Shown here: in pieces, positions 34,652-46,555 of the stretch | How the letters are laid out: each line of letters opens with the position of its first letter | Position numbering within the stretch: position 1 is the first letter of the stretch | From: Haemaphysalis longicornis | Lineage: Eukaryota; Arthropoda; Arachnida; Ixodida; Ixodidae | Assembly (NCBI GenBank): GCA_013339765.2 | Contig: CM023449.1 | Location: 19,214,955 to 19,278,954, forward strand | Direction of reading: 5' to 3' | Length of the DNA stretch: 64,000 nt | Position numbers and translations under genes: made by a program | The notes under the pieces: model-generated | Seen by the model: only the letters and a program-made list of their open reading frames with translations | Told to the model about the DNA's origin: nothing | Database searches by the model: none

Positions 34652-36597
34652 CTGCAAGAGACCCGGAACGAAAGAGTATACAGGAAACCCTCGGTACAAC
34701 GAAATCGCTTTATTCGAAATTACAGTTGCCCCGAAGTTTTTCACACGGTTGAACTGCAGTGAAGGCAGAAAAATAGCCTGCGATTTTAACGAAGTGCTGC
34801 TTAGAACGAAGTCAGTACCCTGTCCCGAAGGCGTTGTGATAACGAGTGTTTACTGGATTTGATAAAAAATAAGGGCCACATTGTGAAAGTTGCAGAAGGG
34901 AAGAGAGTTCCGGTGCCTCCACGTAGGCGATAACGTTGGAATGTATTTTCGGATTTGTTATGACGCATGCGGAACGAAATAGCAAGCAAAAGACGCACAA
35001 TGCCACGGCAGGCTGAAGACAACCGTACTTCGTACACTAAATGTGCCATCGGCTAAGACAATCCCGTACTGACCATTAGGTACTGGCTAACAGAGTTTCA
35101 TAGAATTATAACCAGAGGGAAAACATGCGCTAGTGCCAACGCGAACACCGAGGCGGCGCTTACGCTTCGCTGGGTAGTTCTGGAACTGGATTGAGTTGGA
35201 TGGAAACAGGACTACGGCTGCGAAAATGGTGTTTTTTGACAAAAAAAAAAAAAACCTATTGCCCGGTTCGCTGTTCACAAGTTACATGGCGAACAAGAAA
35301 GTTAGTGACCAAAAACTGGTCTTTGTACGAAATAAAACTGCGTGTTTAAATAAAAAGCAGACGGAGTCGAGGAGGTTTGCGGAGTAGGTTTGCCATTTGC
35401 CGCCAACTAGAGCAGGACGAGGACTTCTTTAAAAAATATTTGTCAAAGTTTCGGCGCTCGTATTTTTTTAATATTAAGACACGTTTCCTGCCCCCCCCCC
35501 CCTCACAAGAAAAAGAAACCGATTACCTTTGGAGAAAGTTATTCTTGCTCTAATTAGTGAAATTCATAAAGCTCCGTTCCTATCCGCCGCCGGTACTGCT
35601 GGTCTATGCCGTAGGAGCCGGCGTTCGCACGAAAAGGGTGGCTGTTCCACGCAGCTCGCAAACGTCGTCGGCTTCGAAAATACATTCCTCTTCCGAATGA
35701 GCAGCGCCGCAACTCCTAATTCGCAGGCAACTTCACCGCATGCAGCGCCGTTACTTGTGTTTTGGTGCTCGCTGTGCCGCAAATGAATTGATAACCCACC
35801 CAATTCGCAACTATGGTCACAAAACATTTCCACCCAGGGCGGCGTCAGTGGTACGCGTGCGGCATTCAGTTCAAGGAGAAACGCGTTTTTGAACGCTTCT
35901 TCCAACATAGGCACATGCGTTCATGCAAGTCCGAAACGAAAACGAACCTCGCTGCACGATCCAATCCATAACTTCCGCAAGCCATCGAGTGCCAATCCGA
36001 ATCCAGGACTGCCCATCACGCCAATCGCGGCGGACGATCGCAGCGACAGATTCCTCTCTAGTTGTTATTGTATGAAACTATGCTGGCCAATACTATTAGG
36101 GCACGGACCGGCACGAAACTTCACGGCCGCTTCACACAAGGCATCGGGGTGCGCGCGAGAGAGGCCTATTTCCGCTAAAACCGACACCACGCGGCCGGTA
36201 TAGCGTGGCACGGGTCAAGGAGCGACTTCACGCAAGTTTGAGCGCTCGCTGCTCCAGATGACGCACATCGGCTGCAAAGGAGCGTGAAATGACTCGGCCT
36301 AGGAATACTTGTTAGCAATCGGCCGCTTTTTTCGATAACCACGATAGTCCGTGACGGTGTCGTCATGGAATTTCTCTTTTCTCCTCCTCTAGGAAAACAG
36401 CCGGCGCCACGGGAATCGAACCAGCGGCCTCGTTCTGCAGTAGCGCAGCGCGTTATTCACCGAGCCATGGCGGTAGGTGTACACTCGTAATCCAAAGTCA
36501 CGTGACATTGTAATACCCATCCCGGCACCCACTTCGCGTCGGACGCCGTTCCCAGGGCACGTGACTATTGCGCAATGCAGCGAACGGGCGTGCGTAC
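34652..36597 (-). other. Intron of the GATA-type gene (last intron)
   Basis: 1,946 bp between GTACGC donor and CAG acceptor. It includes a tRNA-like SINE head at 36400-36478 and an A-run at 35240-35253. Open frames here, for example 35564-35914, match nothing. Confidence 0.75.
36400..36478 (-). repeat. tRNA-derived SINE head
   Basis: Minus strand: ccatggctcggtgaataacg (A-box region) and ctggttcgattcccg (B box) at about 36408-36422, as in tick SINEs. The body beyond is not clear. Confidence 0.55.
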
Positions 36598-36688
36598 CGT
36601 ATTCCGCAGGCATTGCACAGCGGTGTGCCGTCTTCGGCATCCCTCCAGAGAGGGGTCAGCTTCGTGGCGCACGAGGCGCACTGTTTGC
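36598..36688 (-). CDS. GATA-type zinc-finger protein, GATA-finger exon
   Basis: Minus strand: polypyrimidine tract and tttcag acceptor (36689-36694), then KQCASCATKLTPLWRDAE, DGTPLCNACGIR and donor GTACGC. The finger is CASC-x17-CNAC, the canonical GATA spacing, with the LWR and CNACG residues that contact the (A/T)GATA(A/G) site. LWRDAEDGTPLCNACGIRY is the strongest link to ZGLP1. Phase 1 entry and phase 2 exit agree with neighbouring exons. The 30 residues hold no break. Confidence 0.92.
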
Positions 36689-38059
36689 CTGAAAGGACGG
36701 AAGAACAAGAAGAAAGCGGAAATAAATATCGAACTCGCTCGTCGCCTACCAACATCGCCTAGCCTTCTTAAGGAGGCCACGAAGACAAACTACAAGTCTG
36801 GTGGTTCATTAAGAGACTGCTTCCTCGCGATAACAGTGTTACCAATTTCACCGCACAATTCAAACGAATAATGGGAATGTTAAAGAAAACAGCCGAAGCA
36901 GTGGCCAATCCCCAGCCACTTTCCGGCGACGTTTTAATGACGTCACAAAATCTCGTTCGGGCCATTGACGGCCGCCGACAAAAGCCAGCGCCAAGAAACA
37001 TCACTGGGCGATTGTACAGGCGCCGTCAAAAGTGATTGAGCACGGGAGCTGTGGCCGAACCGCATAGGAGCGCCGCGTAGCCGCACCGGCGGCAAACAAA
37101 AGGATGAGAACACGGATGTGCGCCTGGCGACGGCGATAGCCCACCTATACACCTCAAAACACTTCTTATAACCTGTATTCGATAATTCTTCGCAGCACAC
37201 TGGTCTCGGCGATGGCGCTTGTAGCATACACACCTAAAAATATTTGAAGAAAAAAAAAGGCCATTGCCGATCCCTGTGAGCCTAGAGTCCTGTGCAGCGC
37301 CTCTTCTCCGGCAGCTCGCGTGCGCTGGAAGTGTGCCAAAAACACGCTGCCCGTGGTCTCTGCTATCAGCGCCGTCGCCGAGATCAGTATGCTGCGAAGA
37401 ATGCTCGAAGCCAGGTTAAAAGAAGTGGTTTGAGACGTATAGGTGGGCTACCGCCGTCGGTAGGCGCGCATGCGTGTTCTCGTCCTTTCGTTTTGCCGCC
37501 TGTGCTGCCTACACGACGCTCCTATGCGGGTCGGCCAGAGCTCCCGCGCTCCAATTACTTCTGACGGCACCTCTATACTGCGGCCTCCAGTTTCGTTTGA
37601 TCGCATAACCAAAGGCTAGCATGCAGTAACAAACAGAAAGCTATGTTTATAGGGCCGAACCCCATTGCGCCACTGTTGTCCATATTTTGCCACTGAAGCG
37701 CAAAATTCGATTGTTTTTCAATATTTACGCGAGTTTCTTTTTCCGGTTCAACAAAAACCGTATGCCGCGGCTGGAATGGAGCTTGGTGAGTTGCCAAAGG
37801 TTACAAAGTGAACCAAGCTGCGTTTTGTCTTCACGGCATTAAGATCGGCTTGTAACTTAGCACTTATGGGTCAATGGTAGGTGAACGCGGAGTATACAAA
37901 GGGCTGTCGGAGGGGGGCACAATTGGGCGAGAGGCGATCGTCCGCCCCCCTAATGCGCGCTAAACAGAAGCACTTCGAACACCCCAGTGCGTGAAGATGG
38001 GCGCTGTGGCGTCGCCGGAGGCTCCGTGCGAAGCTGATCAGTCAGCATTTTGCTATTGT

Positions 38060-38490
38060 CAGAGTCCTTCAATGCATTTCTGGTCATGAAACTTCGCCGT
38101 CACGCTATGGGAGAGCTTCGTACGCTGCCCAGGGAGGCCGCGCCGCGGCGCTGGCGTTGATCGGAGGGCAGCCGGGGGCGTGGTCAGAGCGCGTTTGGCA
38201 GGGAACGGACCACGGAGTAAGATAACACAGACGCTCGGCGCCTTATCAGCAGTGCGCTTTCGCTTTACGTGTCGTGGGCCGCTCAAATGGACTTGTCATT
38301 TTGTGAGTGGCGAAAAAATTTGGCGCGAACGGGCATGCTGCTACTGCGTTCCTGCCTGCCGGTCTGGCTACAGAGCAGCGGCGGCCGCCCGATGCCCTCC
38401 GATCTGCGGTGGCGCCCCTCGCGGTAGCCTTTGTCCCCGTACGAAACTTGGTCTGGAGTTTCATGACCAGAAAAGCACTGAAGGACTCTG
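38060..38490. mobile_element. hAT-type MITE with target-site duplication
   Basis: The ends are cagagtccttcaatgc (left) and the inverse gcactgaaggactctg (right), with similarity extending through tctggtcatgaaact. The 7 bp ctattgt flanks it on both sides (38053-38059 and 38491-38497). The CAGAG ends are hAT-like, although hAT elements normally duplicate 8 bp. No transposase is present. The interior is GC-rich. Confidence 0.75.
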
Positions 38491-38909
38491 CTATTGTCTT
38501 CAGCATGCGGTACTCTGGACTGTTCACACCTTTCCATTGATGCGAAGGACACGGCAGAGGCATCGATAACCTCGCTCCTCTACCTAGATGTGGCACGCCG
38601 TCGGCCCAAACCCATAAAAATGAATTTGACAGAAAGCCCGCGCTCGTCCTGGTTTCATATAATTCAGAAGGCTGCCACGTCGTGTGTGCTTTGCCTTCGC
38701 TTTCGTTCCTCGCTGCTTACCAGACCGCGGACCATTCGGGACTGTACGCTTAGAAGCCGATTCATTTATTCATTCAAAGTACCCCTAAAAGGCCCCCACT
38801 GGGAGGATATTACATAGGGGCTGATAACATAAAAAAGAACAATGCAAACAAAGCTAACAACAGGTTATAGGAAAAAAGAATATACAAGTTGGTGCGAGGC
38901 AAAAATAAA

Positions 38910-40229
38910 TGTACAGGTGCCCCAAAAATAATACGGAGCACGGGAGCGGTGGCCGGAGCGAGCAAAACTGCATGCCAGCGCGATCTATGCGTAGATGCGC
39001 CGAAGATAGCGAGAGTGCGTGGGCACATCCGGCTGGCCCCTCTCGATGTTCTGACGCTCGTCTTATCGCCGGCTCAAGCGAAGCCGCGCTGCTGCCACCC
39101 CTGCTCGCCAGGGGCGCTTTGGGAGCTTCACGAAGGCCTGTTTACGCAGAGCCAGCGAAGACAGCTTCGTCTTCAGCGGGGTCCGCTTTCTGATTCGTCA
39201 TGAATGCCACCGGTTTCACTATAGGTGCCTGCCGTGCTTCGCGATCCGCTTGATTTTGAATCATGTGGCTAGAATAAGGCCTGGCTGCAGCTAGCGCAAA
39301 CAAAAAGCAAAAAACAAAAATTTCATGCGCGTAGGCTGCATTGCCTTAACGATACAAATGGGCGATGAAATAAAATGGGAAGTGATACCTTTGGACTCTA
39401 GTTACCTCAACACAAATATACTTTATTGCGCGGGAGACACAAACCTACACAAATTCACTTAAGAATGAAGTGTGTCCCGGCTTGAGAAGCCAGCGATTGG
39501 GCATATTTTTCAACAATGCTCGGCTAAATGAATCAAGGGTGGTTGCCATTGAAGCAAATTCTGAAGCAACCCTTTTTCTTGCCAAGAAATTCTGTTTCAT
39601 CATTTGTTTCATTGTAAATACATGATTCATTTTTTAATCGGTGCGAGATATTGTCGGAAAGCCCTCGCTAAGTTCACTATATTTCCTTTTTTTTCAGTTC
39701 ATTGAATTTGATATAATGAAGCCCATTTGTTTTGAAGCAACTGGCCTTTGCTCCACTCACTTTCTCAATTCTCTTGTGCGGCGCTTAGAACGTTCGCAGC
39801 AATGCAGCCAGTACGCGCATGAAATTTTTGTTTTTTGCTCATTTTTATGCGCTAGCTGGAGCCAGGCATTATTCTATCCACATGATTCAAAATCAAGCGG
39901 ATCGCGAAGCACGGTAGGTACCCATAGTGAAACCGGTGGCATTCATGACGAAGCAGAAAGTGAACCCCGCTGAAGACGAAGCTTTCTTCGCTGGCTCTGC
40001 GCGCTTCGTGAAGCTCCGAAAGCGCCCCTGTCGAGCAGGGGTGGCAGCAGCGCGGCTTCGCTTGAGCCGGCGATAAGACGAGCGTCAGAACATCGAGAGG
40101 GGCCAGCCGGATGTGCCCACGCACTCTCGCTATCTTCGGCGCATCTACGCATAGATCGCGCTGGCATGCAGTTTTGCTCGCTCCGGCCACCGCTCCCGTG
40201 CTCCGTATTATTTTTGGGGCACCTGTACA
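38910..40229. mobile_element. Foldback element with long inverted arms
   Basis: The left arm 38910-39344 and right arm 39796-40229 are near-perfect inverse copies with a small indel, starting tgtacaggtgccccaaaa at each outer end. The spacer is about 450 bp. No transposase is visible. The flanks gcaaaaataaa and gcaataaaaag may be an imperfect target duplication. When transcribed as part of the GATA-gene intron the arms could form a hairpin of over 400 bp. Confidence 0.8.
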
Positions 40230-40778
40230 GCAATAAAAAGACAAAAAGCTGAAAAAGATACACACAAGTAAGAAATCACTTTTTAGTGAAGTTACAATAC
40301 CATGTTAGTGTGTATTAGTTCTTGAAATTTGGATAGGTGACAGTTTCAATATGAGGTGGCAGGGCATTCAATCAACGAATGTGCGGGGTATGACAGATTG
40401 CAAATATCAACAAGTGTGGCATTTTACAACACGCATCACCTTTAAGGCGTGGTCACGTTTGGGGAAAATGGCCGGTGACGAAGAAAAGAAATCAACATGA
40501 AGTGAATAGTGATGCTACAGTTTACGAAACAAAGATATGTATTACGGTAGGTTTTTGAAACAAGTACGACGCGCAGGCGGTGCCGCCGTAATCTTTGATA
40601 AGCATCGCCAAGGGAAGTCGTAATGCTTTCGCATTCAAACCCCGTAAGCGGACCAAAGTGTCCCAAGGAATTTTTTTGATAGTACTGCTTACGTTTCCTT
40701 CGAGAAATATGACTTCTCAGCAACGCCATTATGTTCAACGGTGAAGCCGACTTTATTGGTTTCAGTTACCACTTGTAA

Positions 40779-41275
40779 CAGAAAAAAAAAAAGTATTTTG
40801 TGCCTAATAAGCTTTTTGTGCCTGCCCTAAGCAGCGCTAGTATTGAACCAAAAGTGTAAAACATAGGTATATTAGGTTTTTTTTGGTAAGATGACATGTC
40901 ATCACCCCGATACAAAGGGGAAACCAATAGAAATCATCATCATCATCATCATCAGTCTATCTACATGAGGGAAATATTCGGCTTCCAGAAGCCATAGGAT
41001 TTAAGGGTAGCACAGAGGAAGTTAACCTCAAGGCTGTCGAGGCGACGAAAAGAAGATTAGAATGCTGGTGGACGAAAAGCAGAGAGGGGAATATTGCCTA
41101 GGACAGCTAGCTCGTGTAACAGAAAAAATAAGTATTTTGTGCCTGCCCTAAGCAGAGCTAAGATTAAACCAAAAGCATAAAACAAAGGCCTATTAGTCCT
41201 TTTTGGTAAGATGATATGTCATCGCTTCGCTACAAAGAGGAAACCAATAGCAATCATCACCGTCATCATCATCGT
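40779..41275 (+). repeat. Tandem pair of ATC-tailed repeat units
   Basis: Two units (40779-40953 and 41118-41275), each starting aagtattttgtgcct and passing ttggtaagatga, end in ATC repeats. They are offset by about 339 bp. A third, more altered unit begins near 43105 in the following duplication. Confidence 0.6.
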
Positions 41276-41649
41276 GTGAGATTGGTTGTTGTAAGTTGGC
41301 TTTCCCACATTGAGTGTTGCAGTGATGCCCACCGAAAAAAAGTGACCGCATGTGTGAATAAAGCAACAGCGAACAGCAAGATCGCCATCGTGAACCATTT
41401 AATTAGCGGCCGGGCAAGAACAGCATAGTATTGTCTAGCTTTGTGCAAGAACACGTGCTTTCGAATGACATTCCGTGGCCTCTGCCGTAGCAAAAAAATA
41501 AAAGTGCTTTTTTTTTTTTTTGTAAACGGGGAAGCATCTAATCACCCGCCCAAATTTCACGTTCATCCGTTGCGTCTCGACAGTTCGCCGAGGAACACTG
41601 AGCAATAACATGTGCCCCCAAATTGGAAAAAAAAAAAAAAAAAACCACA

Positions 41650-41737
41650 ACGCTTCCCGTGGTGGGAATCGAATCTGGATCCCTCGCGTTATGAAACCGG
41701 TGTCTATCCCGTTGAGCTATCATCGTTTTTTTTATTT
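41650..41737 (-). repeat. tRNA-Met-like 3' end attached to LINE copy 2
   Basis: Minus strand: gatagctcaacgggatag (D arm), accggtttcataacgcg (anticodon-arm-like with CAT), then cagattcgattcccacc (T arm), and a long T-run. It follows the LINE 3' UTR motif cgaagaccggca with a short A-rich link. The same join occurs at 12078-12180. Probably tRNA-derived; not a functional tRNA because the acceptor stem does not pair. Confidence 0.6.
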
Positions 41738-43010
41738 AATGCCGGTCTTCGACACAACACGGAAACACAAAACAAACTTATTTACATGAGCAACTCGAGG
41801 GACAAGCCACCAACCTATATGAAGGCTGATGTCTCTCTAAAATTCCCTAAGCGTAGTCAAGGGTTCCATCGTTGACAGCCACTCAGGAGCGCGTGCCTTG
41901 CGCTTCTGCACTTCAAAGTACTGTGATATGGACTTACGAAAACGTTGCCGCGTAGGGCGGGCGTCCACATCACCGTGGAGCCAGGCCATGCGCGAGCGCC
42001 ATATGCTATGCAAGGCCACCAACAGAACGAGGTCCAAGGGTGCTCCCTCCGCGTTTTTTACAGCTAGAAAGCGTATGCCATGGGGGCTCAGCGGGAAGTC
42101 TTTATGAAGGGTCCTCTGGAGAACATTCCACAAAAATACCGCAGCCGAACAATGCCGAAAAACGTGCTCTATCGTTTCTGGCTGTTTACAAATTGAACAC
42201 CGAGTTCCCCATGGCGCAAATATCCCTCTATCCTGCATCCAGGTTTCAACAGACAAAGTGTCTGTGTGTACTTTTAAGAAAAAAGTTTTCACTCCAGGGT
42301 GAACGTCCATTCTTTCGACGCGCTTTAGCACATTTTGGCCTGGCCCAGCACGGTAATTATATCTATACATAGGGACGGGGAAAACAACATCGCAAATGTC
42401 CTTATACAGTTTTTTGCGTGTCACAGAGGACAGGTACCCGCCAGAAAAACGTGCGAATAGAAAACCGGCCGTCATAACTATTTCCTTCAAATACCCATAC
42501 ACGCCACCAGGCATGCACTATCGTTGACATATTCCGGTATAGCACGCGCCAGCCTGACTTGCATGACACTCTGCAAGAGCGGGTCGCGAACATTTCGCCA
42601 AAACAAAAACCGGTTTACCAGCTGTCGCACATACAGGTGCGCCAGCCCCAAGCCACCATCTCGGACTCTCCGAAGCTTGTCACTGAAAGTTCTCCATGAC
42701 TGGAAGGTCCGGATCGTTTTGTCCGCGGGCTTTCACATCTCTCCCAGAGTAGAGCGTGATAGCGCGCGCTAGAACCCGCGGCCAAGTCCAAAGCCAACGC
42801 CCTCGCTACAAACCCAAAGGAAATGCTGTGCGCCAAGAATGCGATGATAGCTCAATTCATCGCACCAGACAAACGCGCCCGCGTGCTTAGGGGCACTTTT
42901 CGCTCCGTAAACCATGATAAGACCATTCTCGCAGCACTGAGGAAATCCAAGCCACTCGTTCTAAAAGCAGCAGTGGGAACATTTACCACAACCGAACCAG
43001 TAATAAAATA
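41738..43010 (-). pseudogene. LINE ORF2 C-terminal part (copy 2 of CxxC-H-C family)
   Basis: The frame at 42514-41837 holds GQNVLKRVERMDVHPG, CSICKQPETIEHVFRHC and HSIWRSRMAWLHGD, ending LTTLREF. Upstream, in other frames, are QLVNRFLFWRN and GLDFLSAARMVLSW, the end of the RT thumb region. It is 5' truncated near 43010. It is the better preserved relative of the piece at 11395-12075. Confidence 0.7.
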
Positions 43011-43059
43011 GAAGGCACGCCTTCTTTTTTGAGCGACAATATACTAAGTCACAGAATTC

Positions 43060-44960
43060 CTTCTCACTTCTTACATGCTTAAAGAGACTATCCCAACAGC
43101 TGCTCGTGTAACGCAATAAATTTTTGCGGCTGGACCTGCAAGAGCTAAGTTAACCCAAAAGCAGAAGCGGCCCATTGCCGGTGATGATGCTCGCCCGCAA
43201 AAAGAGAAAACCGCAATTCCCGTTTCTCTTAGTTTTTGGGTTTTTTTGAAGTGGCTTTCCAAATTTGCGTTTCATTGCTGCAACACCGAAAAAAAAGGGC
43301 CCGGCGGGAAAAAGGGGCTACACCGCAAGTAAGGAAACCTTTTAATTAGTGGTGGGGAAGAACCCCAAGACCTAACTTGGTGAAAAATGCTTTCAAAGCA
43401 ATTTCTAAGTTATCTGCCGTGCAAAAAAAGGCTATTTTTTTTTGTAAATGGGGGTACTTCACCCCCCTAATTTACTGGATGTTGCGTTGACATTTTCTCC
43501 GAGGAACACGGGCCCAAAACTCTGCCCCCAGGATTCTGGCCGACGCCCCTGGGGAACCCCGAATTGGCCCCCCAAAAATAAAGGTGTTTTTGGGCCGTTG
43601 AGCTATCACCTTATTTTGATACATGCCTTTCTTCGATTACAACAGGAAAATATTCTATTTACATAGAAACTCGAGTGAAAAGCCACCGGCCTAATGAAGG
43701 CTGATGCTCTCAAATTTCCCTAACTACAGCCAAATGTTACAGCCCTCAGAGCCAGTGCTTACTGCTTATATTTTCAAATTGTGAAACAAAAACCCCGGGG
43801 GGACATTACCGGCCAAATATGATGGCAAGGCAAAAAATAACGGGGTCCAATTTCCGTGTTTTTTACATAAAAAAGCTTTTTGATGGGTTGCTTTTTGGGG
43901 TTTTAGAAATAAAAAAATACCGACCAAAATGCAAAAAAACTGTCACCTTTCGGGTTGTTTACGCGCTACCCCTGGCGGAATTCCCCTCTAAAAAAACAAA
44001 TGGCAACAGAACGAAAAGTTTTCACTCAGGGGCCCATTCTCGACGCGCTTTAAAATTTTTGGCCGGCAATCAGGCAATTTGCGGACGGGTCCCTGACGGT
44101 ATGATATTTGGTACGTGGTCGGGGAAACAAAGCGTCGTAATGTCCTTCGTTTTTGCGTGTTCACAGAGCGGTTCCCCGGACACCAGTTCTAACGTTGCCT
44201 TAAAATTTTCCTTCTACCATAACGCCAGGCGCATATTTCTTGGCCGGAAATGCACGCGCCAGCCAAACTTGCAGGGGACATTGCAAGAACCCGGGTCGCA
44301 AAATTTAAACCAACAAAAAACCTGGTTTGTTAATACACGCCCCCCAAGCAAATTGGTTTGAAACTTGACGTAATTTCATGACTGGCGGGGATCGATTACG
44401 TCATGCGGGCTTTCAACTTCCCCAAAAGTGACGTGATGCGGCGTAACCCGCGGAAAAGCCGGCGTTTTTGCTAAAACCCAAAAGGAAAAATGGGCGCCAA
44501 AATTTGCCCCGGCTTTAGGGCGCCGCAAATGTGCCCGCATTTGCAGGGGCATTTTTCGCTCCGCCTGTTTAAAGCATTCTCCACCGAAACCAACCATCGT
44601 TTAAAACCGGGGGGCTTCCAACAGAATCAGGTAATAAAATAAACGGCACGCTTTTTCTTTTTTTGGGCCCAAATATACTATAAAATTCCTTTCATTTGGC
44701 GAAAAACCGCAACATAAAGACGCCTTACAATCCTTTCGCCAATGCCCCAAAGAGTTACCCAAGGGGCCATGCATTTGTCCCACTATCCCTTTCCTTGTTA
44801 GCTTTGGGTTCAAGGGGATCGAAGCTTCATGCTGCAACATGAAGGAAAGAGGACTATAGAGGCTTACAGCGCTGTTAAGGACGTGACAAAGTGGTGAACC
44901 GGCGACCGGGAAAGGGAAAAATATTTCGAGCGTTTCGCTGCTCTGATGTGTAGACAGAAC
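43060..44960. repeat. Degraded tandem copy of 41.1-43.06 kb
   Basis: Order and landmark sequences repeat those of the preceding 2 kb: the ATC-unit start, gtgttgcag / cattgctgcaacaccg, the T-run, the ttgagctatca of the tRNA-like end, tcgacgcgcttta, agcacgcgccag and ggtaataaaat. Homopolymers are longer and the alignment is patchy throughout. Shorter than the source, with deletions. Confidence 0.55.
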
Positions 44961-45787
44961 CCGCGGGTCGCGACCGTCTAATTTCTGGATGTACGTTGAT
45001 AAACTTCCCCAACTTTTAGGCCGCAAACTCTGGCGAGCCGGGGTTGCCCGGCCGAGGAAGGTTGGCCTCAAATAAAGCTTGCATTGGAGCGCGTTCCCGG
45101 GGCCCCTATTTTAAGACAAGCCTTCTTAGAAAAAACTTGAACAGTAAAAATATTGGTGATTTTCTTTAGCTCACACCCGCTTTTCGCCGCTTGGATCAAG
45201 TTACGATCGCCTTGTGGTGTTCACAGCCAAATGTAAACCCTCCAGTGAATGTTCTACTTTTCTTGTAAAAAGCCTCGGGCTTCCCGCTTAATGTGAAAAT
45301 AATACATGAAGTGATATTTCATTTTCTTTCTTCACAAATTTGGATCTTTGCTTTTTGGGATCGCAAATTACACTGCACTCAATGCAATACGTCAGCCTGC
45401 TGTTGCCCGCGTCCGGGGCTTCTAAAAAAATCGAATTCCCAAAGGCAGTGGGAAAAAGGTTCCCTAGATAGGTTTCAGAGAAGGGATGCATTCACTTGCC
45501 AGGGGCGCCAGTCGACTAACGTCTTGCGTCGACATATGCAACGAAAGGAGCAGATACGCTGCCAATTTTTTCCCTCAAAGCAGTTAGCTGCTTAGCTTTA
45601 GGTTTTTTTTTTAGTGCCAAATTTACTTGATTCGGAAGTTTCAACGTTCGATTTTTCTGCTTCGATTTTACGTCGTTCCCTCCAGTCATGTATACCGGAC
45701 CACACAGAGACAGCCTCGTACAGCTTCTCGACAAGGGACCCACATAGAGAGCTCTGACAGAAGTAAACTGAACGGAACTTCATATAC

Positions 45788-45888
45788 CTTTGCGTTCGGG
45801 GTTATCCGTCCTGGCGAATTCGACATCGTCCTCCGATTCGCTCAGCTCAGCGTAGTCCTGACGCACCATCCTCCGGCGCTGCAGGTTA
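45788..45888 (-). CDS. GATA-type zinc-finger protein, acidic exon
   Basis: Minus strand: acceptor cgttcttttcag, then NLQRRRMVRQDYAELSESED and DVEFARTDNPERK, then donor GTATAT. The exon has 101 nt: one base completes the codon from exon 48159-49003 (aa plus t, Asn) and one base (g) starts the Gly codon finished by exon 36598-36688. No other exon in the region fits both phases. It encodes a basic patch followed by an acidic patch, just ahead of the GATA finger. Confidence 0.82.
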
Positions 45889-46445
45889 CTGAAAAGAACG
45901 AAAATGCACTCTACTCAAGGTTTGCTTCACGAGTAGCCTAACTCGAGAGTAACCTGCACGATTACGTCACAAGGAATTGCGTTATCTCTTTTTCTACTAC
46001 CAGCCACCTCTACCATGCACGCAAATGTTTGCCTTCTTCGTCCCCATTCCACTTCTGTACATACCTGCACAGTTATTTTTACTCATTTCCGGTTTAATAC
46101 CCTACCTTGTACGTTGTCCGTTTGTATGCCTTTTATTCCACATGTACCACCTTCGTATATATTTTATTCGCCAATCCTAAGACTTCTGGACTACAAAGAA
46201 CTCAAATAAGAAGCTTCACCTCTAAATGTGACAAAGTTATTTTATGGCAGTAAGAAAGAAAGAGTGCTTTCTCTAGCTTTCTGGCACAAAACGTTCCAGC
46301 CTCGATTGAAACGGAAGTTTGTACACTGAATTCTTTGTGGTCTGCGCCCTTTGGCTTGGCCCAGGAAATTTTGCCAAAAACAGTACACAGTGCATCACCC
46401 TACAAGACCCAGTGCTGTTGGTGAGAGCTCACAATAAATAAAGAA

Positions 46446-46555
46446 CGAACTAATTAACTAACTAACAAACAAACTACTAACTAAATTTAAATAATAAAAT
46501 AAAATAAATAAATAAACACGTGAATAAATATTCAAATAAACAAACAAATTAGTAA
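46446..46555 (+). repeat. AT-rich simple repeat (TAAC/TAAA units), possible LINE tail
   Basis: Follows caataaataaagaacg at 46432-46447, so it may be the microsatellite tail of a sense-strand LINE 3' end. Units of taac, aaac and aaat alternate. Confidence 0.5.

Larger units (their letters stand above)
36689..45787 (-). other. Large repeat-filled intron of the GATA-type gene
   Basis: About 9.1 kb. It contains a hAT-type MITE (38060-38490), a foldback element (38910-40229), ATC-tailed tandem repeats (40779-41275), a LINE fragment (41738-43010) and its degraded tandem copy (to about 44960). 36689-38052 and 44960-45787 show nothing recognisable. Confidence 0.75.

Noticed and set aside
38889..39203. 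Matching protein-like frames in both arms of the foldback (about 100 codons each)
   Set aside because: They mirror each other because the arms are inverse copies; the translated sequence has no known domain and no codon preference is evident.
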